From NCBI GenBank assembly GCA_052246725.1, contig JBQQCL010000013.1: DNA of 64,000 nucleotides, one strand, 5' to 3'. Below the pieces are notes generated by a model. The model saw nothing but the letters and a program-made list of their open reading frames with translations. It was not told the origin of the DNA and did not search any database. A program made the position numbers and the translations under genes. Each line of letters begins with the position of its first letter. The first letter of the stretch is position 1. Below are positions 41,831 to 49,029 of this stretch, in pieces. This DNA is from Pseudalkalibacillus sp052246725. GTDB taxonomy: Bacteria; Bacillota; Bacilli; Bacillales; Fictibacillaceae.

Positions 41831-42964
41831 ATGGCTATTAAAGAAATGACTGCAAAAGAAATTACTCGAAAAGTATTGAATAACGAAAAGCTTTTTATAC
41901 TTGATGTACGAAACGAAAATGATTTTAACGATTGGAAAATCGAAGGTGGAGCTGTAGAGATCATCAATATGCCATACTTCGAATTGTTAGAAGGCGTTGA
42001 TGGTATTCTGGATCAGCTTCCAAAAGACCAAGAAATATTGGTTGTTTGCGCGAAAGAGGGTTCTTCAAAGTTCGTAGGGGAACAGCTAGTTGAAGCTGGC
42101 CTTGAGGATGTTTCTTACTTGCAAGGTGGAATGAAATCCTGGAGCGAGCACCTTGAACCTGTGAAAATCGGTGACTTGAAAGACGGCGGTGCGATCTATC
42201 AATTCGTCCGTATCGGCAAGGGCTGTCTATCTTACCTTATCGAGTCCGACGGTGAAGCGATGATCATCGACAGCAACCGTATGACAGAGCCTTATGAAAC
42301 GTTTGTTAAAGAAAAAGGACTTAAGGTGAAGCATCTTACAGATACCCACCTTCATGCGGATCACATTTCCGGCGGGCGTAAACTTGCTGAAATCTTTGGC
42401 GCAGATTACTACCTGCCTCCAAAGGACGCGACAGAAGTAACATTTGACTACAACAAGCTTGAAGAAGGAAATGATCTGACAGTTGGAAACACGACAATAA
42501 AAGTCCAACCGATCTACTCACCTGGACACACGATCGGAAGTACGTCATTCATTGTAGATGATCAATATCTACTCACTGGTGATATCTTATTCGTGAAATC
42601 AATCGGTCGTCCGGACCTTGCAGGTAAAGCGGAAGACTGGGTGAGTGATTTGAGAGACACTTTGTATAGCAAATATAAAGAGCTTTCAGATGATCTGGTC
42701 GTCCTACCTGCTCACTTCTCAAAAGTGGAAGAGGTTGGTGAAGATGGGTCTGTGAAAGCGAACCTAGGAGATCTGTATAAGGAGAACTCTGGGTTGAATG
42801 TGGAAGACGAAGGGGAATTCCGTAAACTTGTAACGGAAAATCTACCACCTCAACCAAATGCTTATCAGGAAATCCGTGAAACGAATATGGGGAAGATCAA
42901 CCCTGAAACAGATGAGCAACGTGAAATGGAAATCGGTCCAAACCGTTGCGCAGTTGAAGGTTAA
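41831..42964 (+). CDS. yrkH: Rhodanese-metallo-beta-lactamase fusion (persulfide dioxygenase)
   Basis: 377 residues. An N-terminal rhodanese-like domain (1-110, candidate Cys 73 in VVCAKEG) is followed by a metallo-beta-lactamase domain of the ETHE1/CstB type: THLHADHISGG near 173, SPGHTIGSTS near 232, LLTGDILF near 250 and LPAHFSKV near 296. These are the mononuclear-iron ligands of persulfide dioxygenases, which oxidise glutathione, bacillithiol or CoA persulfide to sulfite. The domain order is the reverse of Staphylococcus CstB, where I recall rhodanese parts following the dioxygenase. Central enzyme of the operon. Confidence 0.88.
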   Translation: MAIKEMTAKEITRKVLNNEKLFILDVRNENDFNDWKIEGGAVEIINMPYFELLEGVDGILDQLPKDQEILVVCAKEGSSKFVGEQLVEAGLEDVSYLQGGMKSWSEHLEPVKIGDLKDGGAIYQFVRIGKGCLSYLIESDGEAMIIDSNRMTEPYETFVKEKGLKVKHLTDTHLHADHISGGRKLAEIFGADYYLPPKDATEVTFDYNKLEEGNDLTVGNTTIKVQPIYSPGHTIGSTSFIVDDQYLLTGDILFVKSIGRPDLAGKAEDWVSDLRDTLYSKYKELSDDLVVLPAHFSKVEEVGEDGSVKANLGDLYKENSGLNVEDEGEFRKLVTENLPPQPNAYQEIRETNMGKINPETDEQREMEIGPNRCAVEG

Positions 42965-43004
42965 TATTTTCCGAACCACAATAAAAACTCAGGAGGTTTT
43001 ATAA

Positions 43005-43232
43005 ATGAATTCAGATAAAGTACTAGATGCAAAAGGATTGGCATGTCCAATGCCGATTGTCAAAACAAAAAAGGCGATTGATGAAATCGATTCTGGGCAA
43101 GTTCTTGAAATCCACGCAACTGATAAAGGGGCAAAAAGCGACCTATCTGCTTGGGTGAAATCAGGCGGACACGAACTTCTACAAGATACAGAAGAAGACG
43201 GAGTGTTCAAGTTCTGGGTCAAGAAAGCCTAA
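43005..43232 (+). CDS. yrkI: TusA-family sulfur carrier
   Basis: 75-residue TusA protein with GLACPMPIVKTKKAIDE; its Cys carries persulfide. Very similar to the N-terminal domain of the TusA-rhodanese fusion at 40837, suggesting duplication. AGGAGG before ATG. A strong terminator follows. Confidence 0.92.
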   Translation: MNSDKVLDAKGLACPMPIVKTKKAIDEIDSGQVLEIHATDKGAKSDLSAWVKSGGHELLQDTEEDGVFKFWVKKA

Positions 43233-43243
43233 ATAGAAATAGA

Positions 43244-43308
43244 AGGCTCAATAAAGGGGAAGATGGGTAAAATGCTGCCGATGCATTCCCCTTATTGAGC
43301 TTTTTTTA
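43244..43308 (+). terminator. Sulfur operon terminator
   Basis: Long stem GCTCAATAAAGGGGAA/TTCCCCTTATTGAGC (one bulged A) followed by TTTTTTT. Readthrough would be needed to reach yrkJ, or yrkJ has its own promoter. Confidence 0.88.
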
Positions 43309-43309
43309 A

Positions 43310-43366
43310 TAAGCTTTGTTAACCATTAATGTTGAATTTCGCGGAAATCAACATTAAGAAAAACAG
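43310..43366 (+). repeat. Terminator-adjacent intergenic repeat
   Basis: AATAAGCTTTGTTAACCATTA directly after the terminator, with an ATGTTGAttTC/GAAATCAACAT inverted pair. Shares head and the ATCAACATTAA tail with 1648-1795. Confidence 0.5.
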
Positions 43367-43396
43367 AGTCTGGCTTTTAAAAGGAGGAGAGAAATC

Positions 43397-44176
43397 ATGG
43401 ATATAGCATTTATCATAACGATATTCTTAATCGGATTTGTCGGCTCATATGTGTCTGGAATGGTAGGAATCGGCGGATCCATCATCAAATATCCGATGCT
43501 CTTATATATCCCGCCATTATTGGGATTCGCAGCGTTCACTTCTCATGAAGTTTCAGGAATCAGTGCGGTACAGGTATTCTTTGCCACAATCGGTGGTGTT
43601 TGGGCATATCGGAAAGGAGGCTATCTGAATAAGATACTGATCATCTATATGGGTACCGCTGTATTGATCGGAAGCTTCATCGGTGCATACGGATCAAGGC
43701 TTCTTACTGAAAGTGGGATTAACATTACTTATGGGATCCTTGCAACGATTGCTGCTGTGATGATGTTTATTCCAAAAAAAGGGCTCGATGATCAGGCGTT
43801 AGATAATGTAACGTTTAATAAATGGCTTGCCGCGTTCCTAGCTTTGATTGTCGGAATTGGTGCGGGTATCGTAGGGGCTGCTGGAGCATTCATACTTGTT
43901 CCGATTATGCTCGTCGTGTTGAAAATACCGACAAGGATGACGATTGCCACCTCACTTGCAATCACATTCATTTCTTCTATCGGTTCCACAATCGGGAAAA
44001 TATCAACCGGTCAAGTGCTTCTGGTTCCTGCCATCGTAATGGTTGTGGCCAGTCTGATTGCTTCACCATTAGGTGCAAAGACCGGTCAGAAGGTCAATAC
44101 CAAAATCCTTCAATGGCTATTGGCTGCCTTGATCGTCGGAACTTCAATCAAAATCTGGCTTGATATATTCAGCTGA
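43397..44176 (+). CDS. yrkJ: TauE/SafE-family sulfur anion transporter
   Basis: 259-residue membrane protein with about eight helices. Paired half-repeats start GSYVSGMVGIGGSIIKYPML and GIGAGIVGAAGAFILVPIML, the TauE/SafE signature. Family members move sulfite, sulfonates or thiosulfate; next to a persulfide dioxygenase, sulfite or thiosulfate export is the likely role. It stands after the operon terminator with its own AAAGGAGG site. Confidence 0.88.
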   Translation: MDIAFIITIFLIGFVGSYVSGMVGIGGSIIKYPMLLYIPPLLGFAAFTSHEVSGISAVQVFFATIGGVWAYRKGGYLNKILIIYMGTAVLIGSFIGAYGSRLLTESGINITYGILATIAAVMMFIPKKGLDDQALDNVTFNKWLAAFLALIVGIGAGIVGAAGAFILVPIMLVVLKIPTRMTIATSLAITFISSIGSTIGKISTGQVLLVPAIVMVVASLIASPLGAKTGQKVNTKILQWLLAALIVGTSIKIWLDIFS

Positions 44177-44336
44177 TTTTACGAGTTTCAATAAAGGTTT
44201 CAAGGGCTGGGTGGAAGACTTTCTCGTAATGTCCTTCTGAACAGCTCTTGACAATTACCGTACTCATAAACCCTTCATTGAAACAATCCAGTCTTTTATC
44301 ACATACAGGGCATTTTTCTTGAAGTAATGTATTCAT
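44169..44336 (-). CDS. Small Cys-rich protein, possible zinc ribbon
   Basis: 55 residues from ATG 44336, with AGGGGTGA 7 nt upstream on the minus strand. It contains EKCPVCDKRLDCF (CxxC plus a third Cys) and a fourth Cys in VKSCSEGHYEK with a neighbouring His, the makings of a zinc-binding site. Convergent with yrkJ, overlapping its end by 8 nt. Not recognised. The longer open frame extending to 44768 is antisense to the methyltransferase and is not credible. Confidence 0.55.
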   Translation of the reverse strand: MNTLLQEKCPVCDKRLDCFNEGFMSTVIVKSCSEGHYEKVFHPALETFIETRKIS

Positions 44337-44429
44337 TCGAGATTCACCCCTATCATTATATTGAAATCCTATGTGTTTACTTGGCATTATATGTGGTTTT
44401 GAAAAAATTTGCAACAGGGAGAGGGTCTT

Positions 44430-44999
44430 ATGTCTGACAAGCGTTTTAAACCTGAAAAAGCGGGGAAGTTGTTTAGTCCTGAAAGACAAAAACTCTTGCC
44501 AGTGGAAAAAATCCTGGCGTACCTTAATTTGGAGCATACTGATATTGTCGCAGACTTGGGGGCTGGGAATGGGTATTTTACTGTTCCTATGGCCAAAAAG
44601 GTGACAACTGTACACGCGGTTGATATCGAACCTCAAATGCTTGATATGCTGAATGATTATGCAGTTGACGAAAATGTCTCCAATATTGAATTCATAACGA
44701 GTGATCTTGAAGCGATCGACATGGGAGACAACACTGTCAACAAGATTTTCAGTGCTTTTGTTATGCATGAAATCTCACATTTAAAGAAGGCTTTTGAAGA
44801 AATAAATCGAATTATGGTAAAGGGTGGACAGCTTTTTATCCTTGATTGGGAAATGGAAGAAAATCCTGAGATGGGCCCGCCACCGCATGAGCGTATTTCT
44901 TCAGAACGATTTCTTTCAGTCTTGCAAGAAAATGGCTTCGAAGCTGAAATACTATATCGAGATGGAAAGACATATGGCGTAAAAGCGACTGTGAATTGA
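44430..44999 (+). CDS. Class I SAM-dependent methyltransferase
   Basis: 189 residues from ATG 44430 (GGGAGAGGG upstream). Motif I VADLGAGNGYFTVPM near residue 43, motif II acidic residue in VHAVDIEPQML, and a later FVMHEISHLKKAFEEINRIMVKGG segment typical of UbiE/MenG-like small-molecule methyltransferases. The substrate is unknown. The location beside sulfur and metal stress genes hints at thiol or metalloid methylation, but this is only context. Confidence 0.82.
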   Translation: MSDKRFKPEKAGKLFSPERQKLLPVEKILAYLNLEHTDIVADLGAGNGYFTVPMAKKVTTVHAVDIEPQMLDMLNDYAVDENVSNIEFITSDLEAIDMGDNTVNKIFSAFVMHEISHLKKAFEEINRIMVKGGQLFILDWEMEENPEMGPPPHERISSERFLSVLQENGFEAEILYRDGKTYGVKATVN

Positions 45000-45109
45000 A
45001 GAATAGGGAATGGAATCAATCGTTTAACTTTGACGTAAATAGGGAATTTCAATAATACGATGTAGGGTATAATGAACCCATAATCAATTAATAAAAGGAG
45101 ATGTAGTGG

Positions 45110-45496
45110 ATGTTTCATTATACGGTAACAACAAATCAATCAATTGATGAAGCGTGCGAAACATTGGAAAAGCAATTGAAGGAAGAACAATTCGGGGTAC
45201 TATGGAACTTTGATCTGAAGAATACCTTGAACAACAAAGGACTGGAGTTCGACAGAGATTTCAGGATTCTAGAAGTGTGTAACCCGAAGGAAGCGCAACG
45301 TGTTTTGAATCAAAATGTAATGGTCGGCTATTTCCTGCCGTGTAAAATGGTTGTTTATGAGGATGATGGCGTGACGAAGATCGGAATGCCAAAACCGACA
45401 TCCCTCGTAACGATGGTCGACGATGCACAAATCACTGAAATGGCAGAGGATATCGAGAAAAGACTAATCGCATGTATGGATAAATCCAGCGTCTAA
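45110..45496 (+). CDS. DUF302 family protein
   Basis: 128 residues. It has the DUF302 pattern: an early SIDEACETLEKQLKEEQFGVLW, then FRILEVCNPKEAQRVL and VGYFLPCKMVVYED, with conserved cysteines and a two-helix, beta-sheet layout. DUF302 proteins are common next to sulfur and thiol-stress genes; the biochemical role is not known. AAAGGAG before ATG. Confidence 0.82.
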   Translation: MFHYTVTTNQSIDEACETLEKQLKEEQFGVLWNFDLKNTLNNKGLEFDRDFRILEVCNPKEAQRVLNQNVMVGYFLPCKMVVYEDDGVTKIGMPKPTSLVTMVDDAQITEMAEDIEKRLIACMDKSSV

Positions 45497-45587
45497 ATTC
45501 TGAATGAAGGCATATAATGTTTTTGTGTGATTCTTGATCGCTGGATTACAAGATAGTTACAATTTTCAGAAACTGTTGATTTTTGCG

Positions 45588-45616
45588 ATGACAACCTGAG
45601 ATAGTGGTGTTATAAT
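45588..45616 (+). promoter_or_regulatory. Promoter of the antitoxin RNA
   Basis: ATGACA, 17 nt, TATAAT on the plus strand. There is no ORF downstream; the transcript would run antisense into the toxin message. Confidence 0.6.
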
Positions 45617-45621
45617 AAAAA

Positions 45622-45758
45622 AAGGTTTTTAGAAAATGAAAACGCAGGTGCTGCGAACACCTGCGTATCATACGATAAGCTTTTCCCTCAAGGGGACCGG
45701 CTTAGACTAGAGTAGACCGTGACCTAAAGTGTGCAGCTCAAGGACGGTCTATTTTTTA
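45622..45758 (+). ncRNA. Predicted antisense antitoxin RNA (type I TA)
   Basis: Starts about 7 nt after TATAAT and ends at an intrinsic terminator, stem TAGACCGT/ACGGTCTA (45713-45720 with 45744-45751) then TTTTTT. About 135 nt. It is fully complementary to the 3' part of the toxin message and the last codons of the toxin, the arrangement of BsrG/SR4 and TxpA/RatA in Bacillus. Ends were inferred from the sequence. Confidence 0.6.
45632..45666 (-). terminator. Toxin mRNA terminator
   Basis: On the minus strand, perfect 9-bp stem ACGCAGGTG/CACCTGCGT then TTTCATTTTC. There is no T-run on the plus strand, so it acts only for the toxin transcript. Confidence 0.75.
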
Positions 45759-45832
45759 TACGGGAATGACAATACGCTGATAATCAACGTGGCAAACGAG
45801 ATGGTAACCATCAACGTTTGAAAAACCGTCAT
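45749..45832 (-). CDS. Type I toxin, small hydrophobic holin-like peptide
   Basis: 27-codon ORF, MTVFQTLMVTISFATLIISV then a short LSFPYKK tail: one membrane helix followed by a lysine end. This is the hallmark of Bacillus type I toxins (holin-like toxins of the TxpA/BsrG/YonT kind), which damage the membrane. AAAGGGGTGG lies about 9 nt before ATG. A minus-strand promoter (TTTACC, 16 nt, TATAAA at 45893-45920) fits. The 5' UTR (45863-45875) and 3' UTR (45737-45749) carry a 13-nt perfect complement that would close the message on itself. Confidence 0.75.
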   Translation of the reverse strand: MTVFQTLMVTISFATLIISVLSFPYKK

Positions 45833-45892
45833 TATTACACCACCCCTTTCGAGTGTAGTGCCGACCGTCCTTGAGTACCGAAACTTATCGTA

Positions 45893-45920
45893 TTTATACA
45901 ATTCTATCATTATTGGTAAA
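45893..45920 (-). promoter_or_regulatory. Promoter of the toxin gene
   Basis: Minus strand TTTACC, 16 nt, TATAAA, about 60 bp before the toxin ATG. Confidence 0.5.
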
Positions 45921-46014
45921 ATTTCTCATGATACATATGGACCAGTTATGCGCTGTCCAAGCCTCCTGCTATTATATATGCAAACCATTTTATAGGCTGA
46001 AAGTCGCGGTTGCC

Positions 46015-46039
46015 GTGTACATAAAACAAAATAGGGTAT
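46015..46039 (+). promoter_or_regulatory. Probable sigma-B promoter of nadE
   Basis: GTGTAC, 13 nt, GGGTAT. The -10 is exact and the -35 matches GTTTAA at 4 of 6. nadE is a known general-stress gene in Bacillus subtilis, which supports the call. Confidence 0.6.
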
Positions 46040-46079
46040 GGTATCTGTAGACTTCAATAATCTTTATGGAGGGAAAAGT

Positions 46080-46904
46080 GTGAGTTTACAAAATGAAATC
46101 ATTAAAGAATTACAAATAAAACCGAGCATTTTACCTGAACAAGAAATTGAACGGCGCGTAGACTTATTAAAGGAATATGCGAAAAAGACGGGAATGAAAG
46201 GCTATGTCCTCGGAATCAGCGGTGGACAAGACTCTACACTGGCTGGGAAGCTTGCTCAAGTCGCCGTTGAACAATTACGTGAAGAAACCGGAGAGAACTA
46301 CACGTTCATTGCAATGCGGCTGCCTTATGGAGTGCAAAAAGATGAGGATGACGCGCAAAATGCCCTTGATTTCATTGGTCCGGATCAGACCGTAACCTTC
46401 AATATAAAAGAAGCAGTGGATGCTTCGTATCGTGCATTCAGGGAAGGAATAGGTGAAGAACTGAGTGACTTTTTGAAAGGGAATACGAAGGCTCGTGAAC
46501 GTATGAAGGTCCAGTATGATCTTGCAGCCCATCACAACCTCCTGGTGATTGGAACTGATCATGGTGCAGAAGCAGTGACAGGTTTCTTCACGAAGCATGG
46601 AGATGGCGCATGTGATATAGCTCCTTTGTTCGGTCTGAACAAGAGGCAAGGAAAAATGCTGTTGAAACAGATGGGTTCTCCTGAAGCGCTATATACGAAA
46701 GTCCCTACTGCGGACCTTGAGGATGACCGCCCCGGACTTCCGGATGAAGAAGCGCTTGGTATCACCTATGAACAAATTGATGCCTATTTAGAGGGTAAGG
46801 AAATTGATCCAGAGGCGAGGAATACACTTGAAAACCATTATTTGAAAACTCGTCATAAGCGTGAAGGCGAAGTTACCCTATACGATGACTGGTGGAAAAG
46901 TTAA
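46080..46904 (+). CDS. nadE: NH3-dependent NAD synthetase
   Basis: Last step of NAD synthesis: amidates nicotinic acid adenine dinucleotide using ammonia and ATP. Start GTG 46080 (GGAGG 6-7 nt upstream) gives 274 residues, the usual length; an upstream ATG at 46038 lies on the sigma-B -10. The ATP pyrophosphatase loop YVLGISGGQDSTLAGKLAQ is near residue 45; GTDHGAEAVTGFFTKHGDGA near 160 and PTADLEDDRPGLPDEEALG near 215 are family signatures. Probably stress-induced. Own terminator. Confidence 0.95.
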   Translation: MSLQNEIIKELQIKPSILPEQEIERRVDLLKEYAKKTGMKGYVLGISGGQDSTLAGKLAQVAVEQLREETGENYTFIAMRLPYGVQKDEDDAQNALDFIGPDQTVTFNIKEAVDASYRAFREGIGEELSDFLKGNTKARERMKVQYDLAAHHNLLVIGTDHGAEAVTGFFTKHGDGACDIAPLFGLNKRQGKMLLKQMGSPEALYTKVPTADLEDDRPGLPDEEALGITYEQIDAYLEGKEIDPEARNTLENHYLKTRHKREGEVTLYDDWWKS

Positions 46905-46921
46905 ATCGATATTGAGCAGAG

Positions 46922-46959
46922 AAAACCACGGAGAATTTATATTCTATTCGTGGTTTTTA
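46922..46959 (+). terminator. nadE terminator
   Basis: Stem AAACCACG/CGTGGTTT with a TTT tail. Confidence 0.78.
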
Positions 46960-46960
46960 A

Positions 46961-47245
46961 CATTTGGATTTGTTAAAGACTTCTTCAAATCTACTCTCTC
47001 TGCGCAGCCATTAGAAAAGCCGAAGCGGCCCGCTCAGTAACCTAGGTCACTGGAAAACTGACGAGGCGGCTCGAACCAAACCAAGACTTGGTTCTGCGTG
47101 GACTTATCACAAGGGTGTCAATCATTGTGACGACCACATCAGGAAGTTTGAAGTGATTCAAGTGACTGGCCGTTGAACCGGACATCCATTCCTGAAATAA
47201 TTTAGTTGCGACCTCTATCCTCGATGAAACCGAGTTGTACTAGCC
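46961..47245. repeat. Intergenic region with terminator-adjacent repeat head
   Basis: Begins CATTTGGATTTGTTAAAGAC after the nadE terminator. The rest, to 47245, contains a CCAAGACTTGG inverted repeat (47079-47097) and no credible gene. Confidence 0.45.
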
Positions 47246-47382
47246 CGTTAACGGACACAGGAGACCTTATTTGGCCAATATATTGGAAATTTACAGACTT
47301 AACGGACACCAGGGACCTTATTTCGCAAATATCGTAGAAAATCAGCTGCTTTTTTCATAAATAACGGCTGTGGTGTCCGTTA
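47246..47382 (-). repeat. 137-bp repeat, copy 2 (inverted relative to 39224-39360)
   Basis: Reverse complement of copy 1 with about seven differences over 137 bp. The pair brackets 8 kb holding the cstR regulon, methyltransferase, toxin-antitoxin locus and nadE. Confidence 0.92.
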
Positions 47383-47476
47383 ACTGAAAACTTGATGGCT
47401 GTGCGTTGTGTTTATCATGCTCTAGTGTCGCGAATTTTGCTTAAAGAAACCGGATTATATTTTTTCGAAAAAATTT

Positions 47477-47980
47477 TCAGAGTACCATATGGATAAGTAC
47501 GAAAAACAAAAAAAGATAAGCCGCATAGCGGTGGAATCTACGACGCTTGCCGGATGATTTCCGCTTCCGTAGATAACCTGTGAAAATAAGAACGACCAGA
47601 CCTCCGATGGCTATCATTCCGGATAATCCTTCCCTTGACCCGATCAACCCGAATTGAACCATAATTAAAACATGCATCAGAAGCGATGTTACTCCCAGGA
47701 GTGCAGCTGCTACATGGAATCGTATGTATATCCGTGTGAAGATGACTAACTTTTTGCGGAAATTAGACCTTCCCGACCGGCTGATCCATTGTAAAAAGAG
47801 ATAAAGTATGAATGAGAGGATAAAATAAATCAAAGCGGTATAAGCCCAATTAATGGCTGTAGAAATTGTCCTGGGCTGCAGCAATAAGTAGAAAAGCCAC
47901 GGGATCGACAAAAGAGTAAGAATAATTGTGCTTTGATAAACATTCAATCGATACAAAAAACGCATAGCCTTGTTTGCCAT
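47477..47980 (-). CDS. Four-helix membrane protein, possible cytochrome b561-like
   Basis: 167 residues with four hydrophobic helices. Histidines sit in helix positions as pairs: RFHVAAALLGVTSLLMHVLIM in the third region and RFHRYAAYLFLFFVLIHMVL at the end, spaced 14 residues apart in each. This is compatible with two heme-binding helices as in b-type cytochromes. No family motif is certain. Single gene; a function in membrane electron transfer is inferred. Confidence 0.55.
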   Translation of the reverse strand: MANKAMRFLYRLNVYQSTIILTLLSIPWLFYLLLQPRTISTAINWAYTALIYFILSFILYLFLQWISRSGRSNFRKKLVIFTRIYIRFHVAAALLGVTSLLMHVLIMVQFGLIGSREGLSGMIAIGGLVVLIFTGYLRKRKSSGKRRRFHRYAAYLFLFFVLIHMVL

Positions 47981-48104
47981 AGTAAAGCTTCACCTCATCT
48001 GCCAACATTGTACCATTTTATATGCTCTAAAACCTTACGAACTCCCGTTAAAACGCTGTACCTAATGCATGTGTATAAGATTAGGAAAAATTGAATAAAC
48101 TAGT

Positions 48105-48137
48105 AAAAATCACTCATTTTGAAAAGTGGGTGATTTT
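48105..48137 (+). terminator. Hairpin upstream of the cph promoter
   Basis: AAAAATCAC/GTGATTTTT stem with a T-rich tail. No gene lies upstream in this direction, so it may insulate the cph operon or act in its leader. Confidence 0.45.
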
Positions 48138-48150
48138 TCGGTTTTGCGCG

Positions 48151-48163
48151 CCCAAAATTTGGG
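48151..48163. promoter_or_regulatory. Palindromic site before cphBA
   Basis: CCCAAAATTTGGG, a perfect 6-1-6 palindrome directly followed by TATAAG, a possible -10. A repressor or activator site for the cyanophycin operon is likely; the regulator is unknown. Confidence 0.45.
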
Positions 48164-48201
48164 TATAAGATATCACTTCATGTTAAAGGATGAGATGAAG
48201 C

Positions 48202-49029
48202 GTGACAATCAAAGGCAGCGGGGACTTATTTATTATCGGCGGGAATGAAGATAAGGAAGGCGATTTGGAAGTCCTATCGATCTTCGTTGAAGACACGAAA
48301 GCTAGCGGTGGCACAATTGGTGTTCTTACGACTCCAACTGGATATCCAGAAGAAGTAGGTGGAGAATACCGGGATATTTTTATGAAGCTAGGTGCCTCTA
48401 AGGTGGATCTATTACATATTGATAACCGTGAAAAAGCTGAAGACGAATCATTTATTAAGCAGGTCAATGGACTGTCAGCTCTTTTCATCACTGGTGGAGA
48501 CCAGAATCGATTATCAAGCATCATTGGCGGTACCACTTTTTTCAAAGAAGTCCAAAAAGCCTGGCAAAATGGAATGATTATTGCAGGCACGAGTGCGGGA
48601 GCAGCGATCATGAGCAGACATATGATCGTATCCGGGAAGACCAAATTGAAACATGATAAGGTCCACGTTGAAATTGGTGTGGGGTTTGGATTCCTCGAAG
48701 ATGTTGTCATCGACCAGCACTTCTCTCAGAGAGCCCGCTTTGGCCGTCTATTATATGCCATTGCGCAAAACCCTCAGGTAATAGGAGTCGGAATTGATGA
48801 AAACACAGCCATTTGGGTGAGGGATGGCGGCAGGTACTTTGAAGTGATTGGCGAACATTCTGTAACTGTAATAGATGGTTGCAAACTTTCATTTGTCGAT
48901 ATTGCAGACGAAGCCGAAAGTGATGAAGTAACAATTACAGGTGTGCAGCTGCATTCAATTGCAAAAGGCTATCAATTTGACTTGGAGAGCCGCAAGTTAA
49001 TCAAGAAAGAGAAGGGATCTGCCCAATGA
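48202..49029 (+). CDS. cphB: Cyanophycinase
   Basis: Serine exopeptidase of family S51 that cuts cyanophycin into beta-Asp-Arg dipeptides. 275 residues. ALFITGGDQNRLSSIIGGT near residue 95, the nucleophile elbow IAGTSAGAAIMSRHMI with catalytic Ser near 132, and the long DVVIDQHFSQRARFGRLLYA segment near 172 that is specific to cyanophycinases. GTG start 48202 with GGATGAGATGAAG upstream. It overlaps cphA by 4 nt, so breakdown and synthesis enzymes are made from one message. Confidence 0.92.
   Translation: MTIKGSGDLFIIGGNEDKEGDLEVLSIFVEDTKASGGTIGVLTTPTGYPEEVGGEYRDIFMKLGASKVDLLHIDNREKAEDESFIKQVNGLSALFITGGDQNRLSSIIGGTTFFKEVQKAWQNGMIIAGTSAGAAIMSRHMIVSGKTKLKHDKVHVEIGVGFGFLEDVVIDQHFSQRARFGRLLYAIAQNPQVIGVGIDENTAIWVRDGGRYFEVIGEHSVTVIDGCKLSFVDIADEAESDEVTITGVQLHSIAKGYQFDLESRKLIKKEKGSAQ

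Noticed and set aside
44337..44768. N-terminal extension of the 55-residue minus-strand protein
   Set aside because: It is antisense to a clear methyltransferase gene; a good internal start at 44336 exists.
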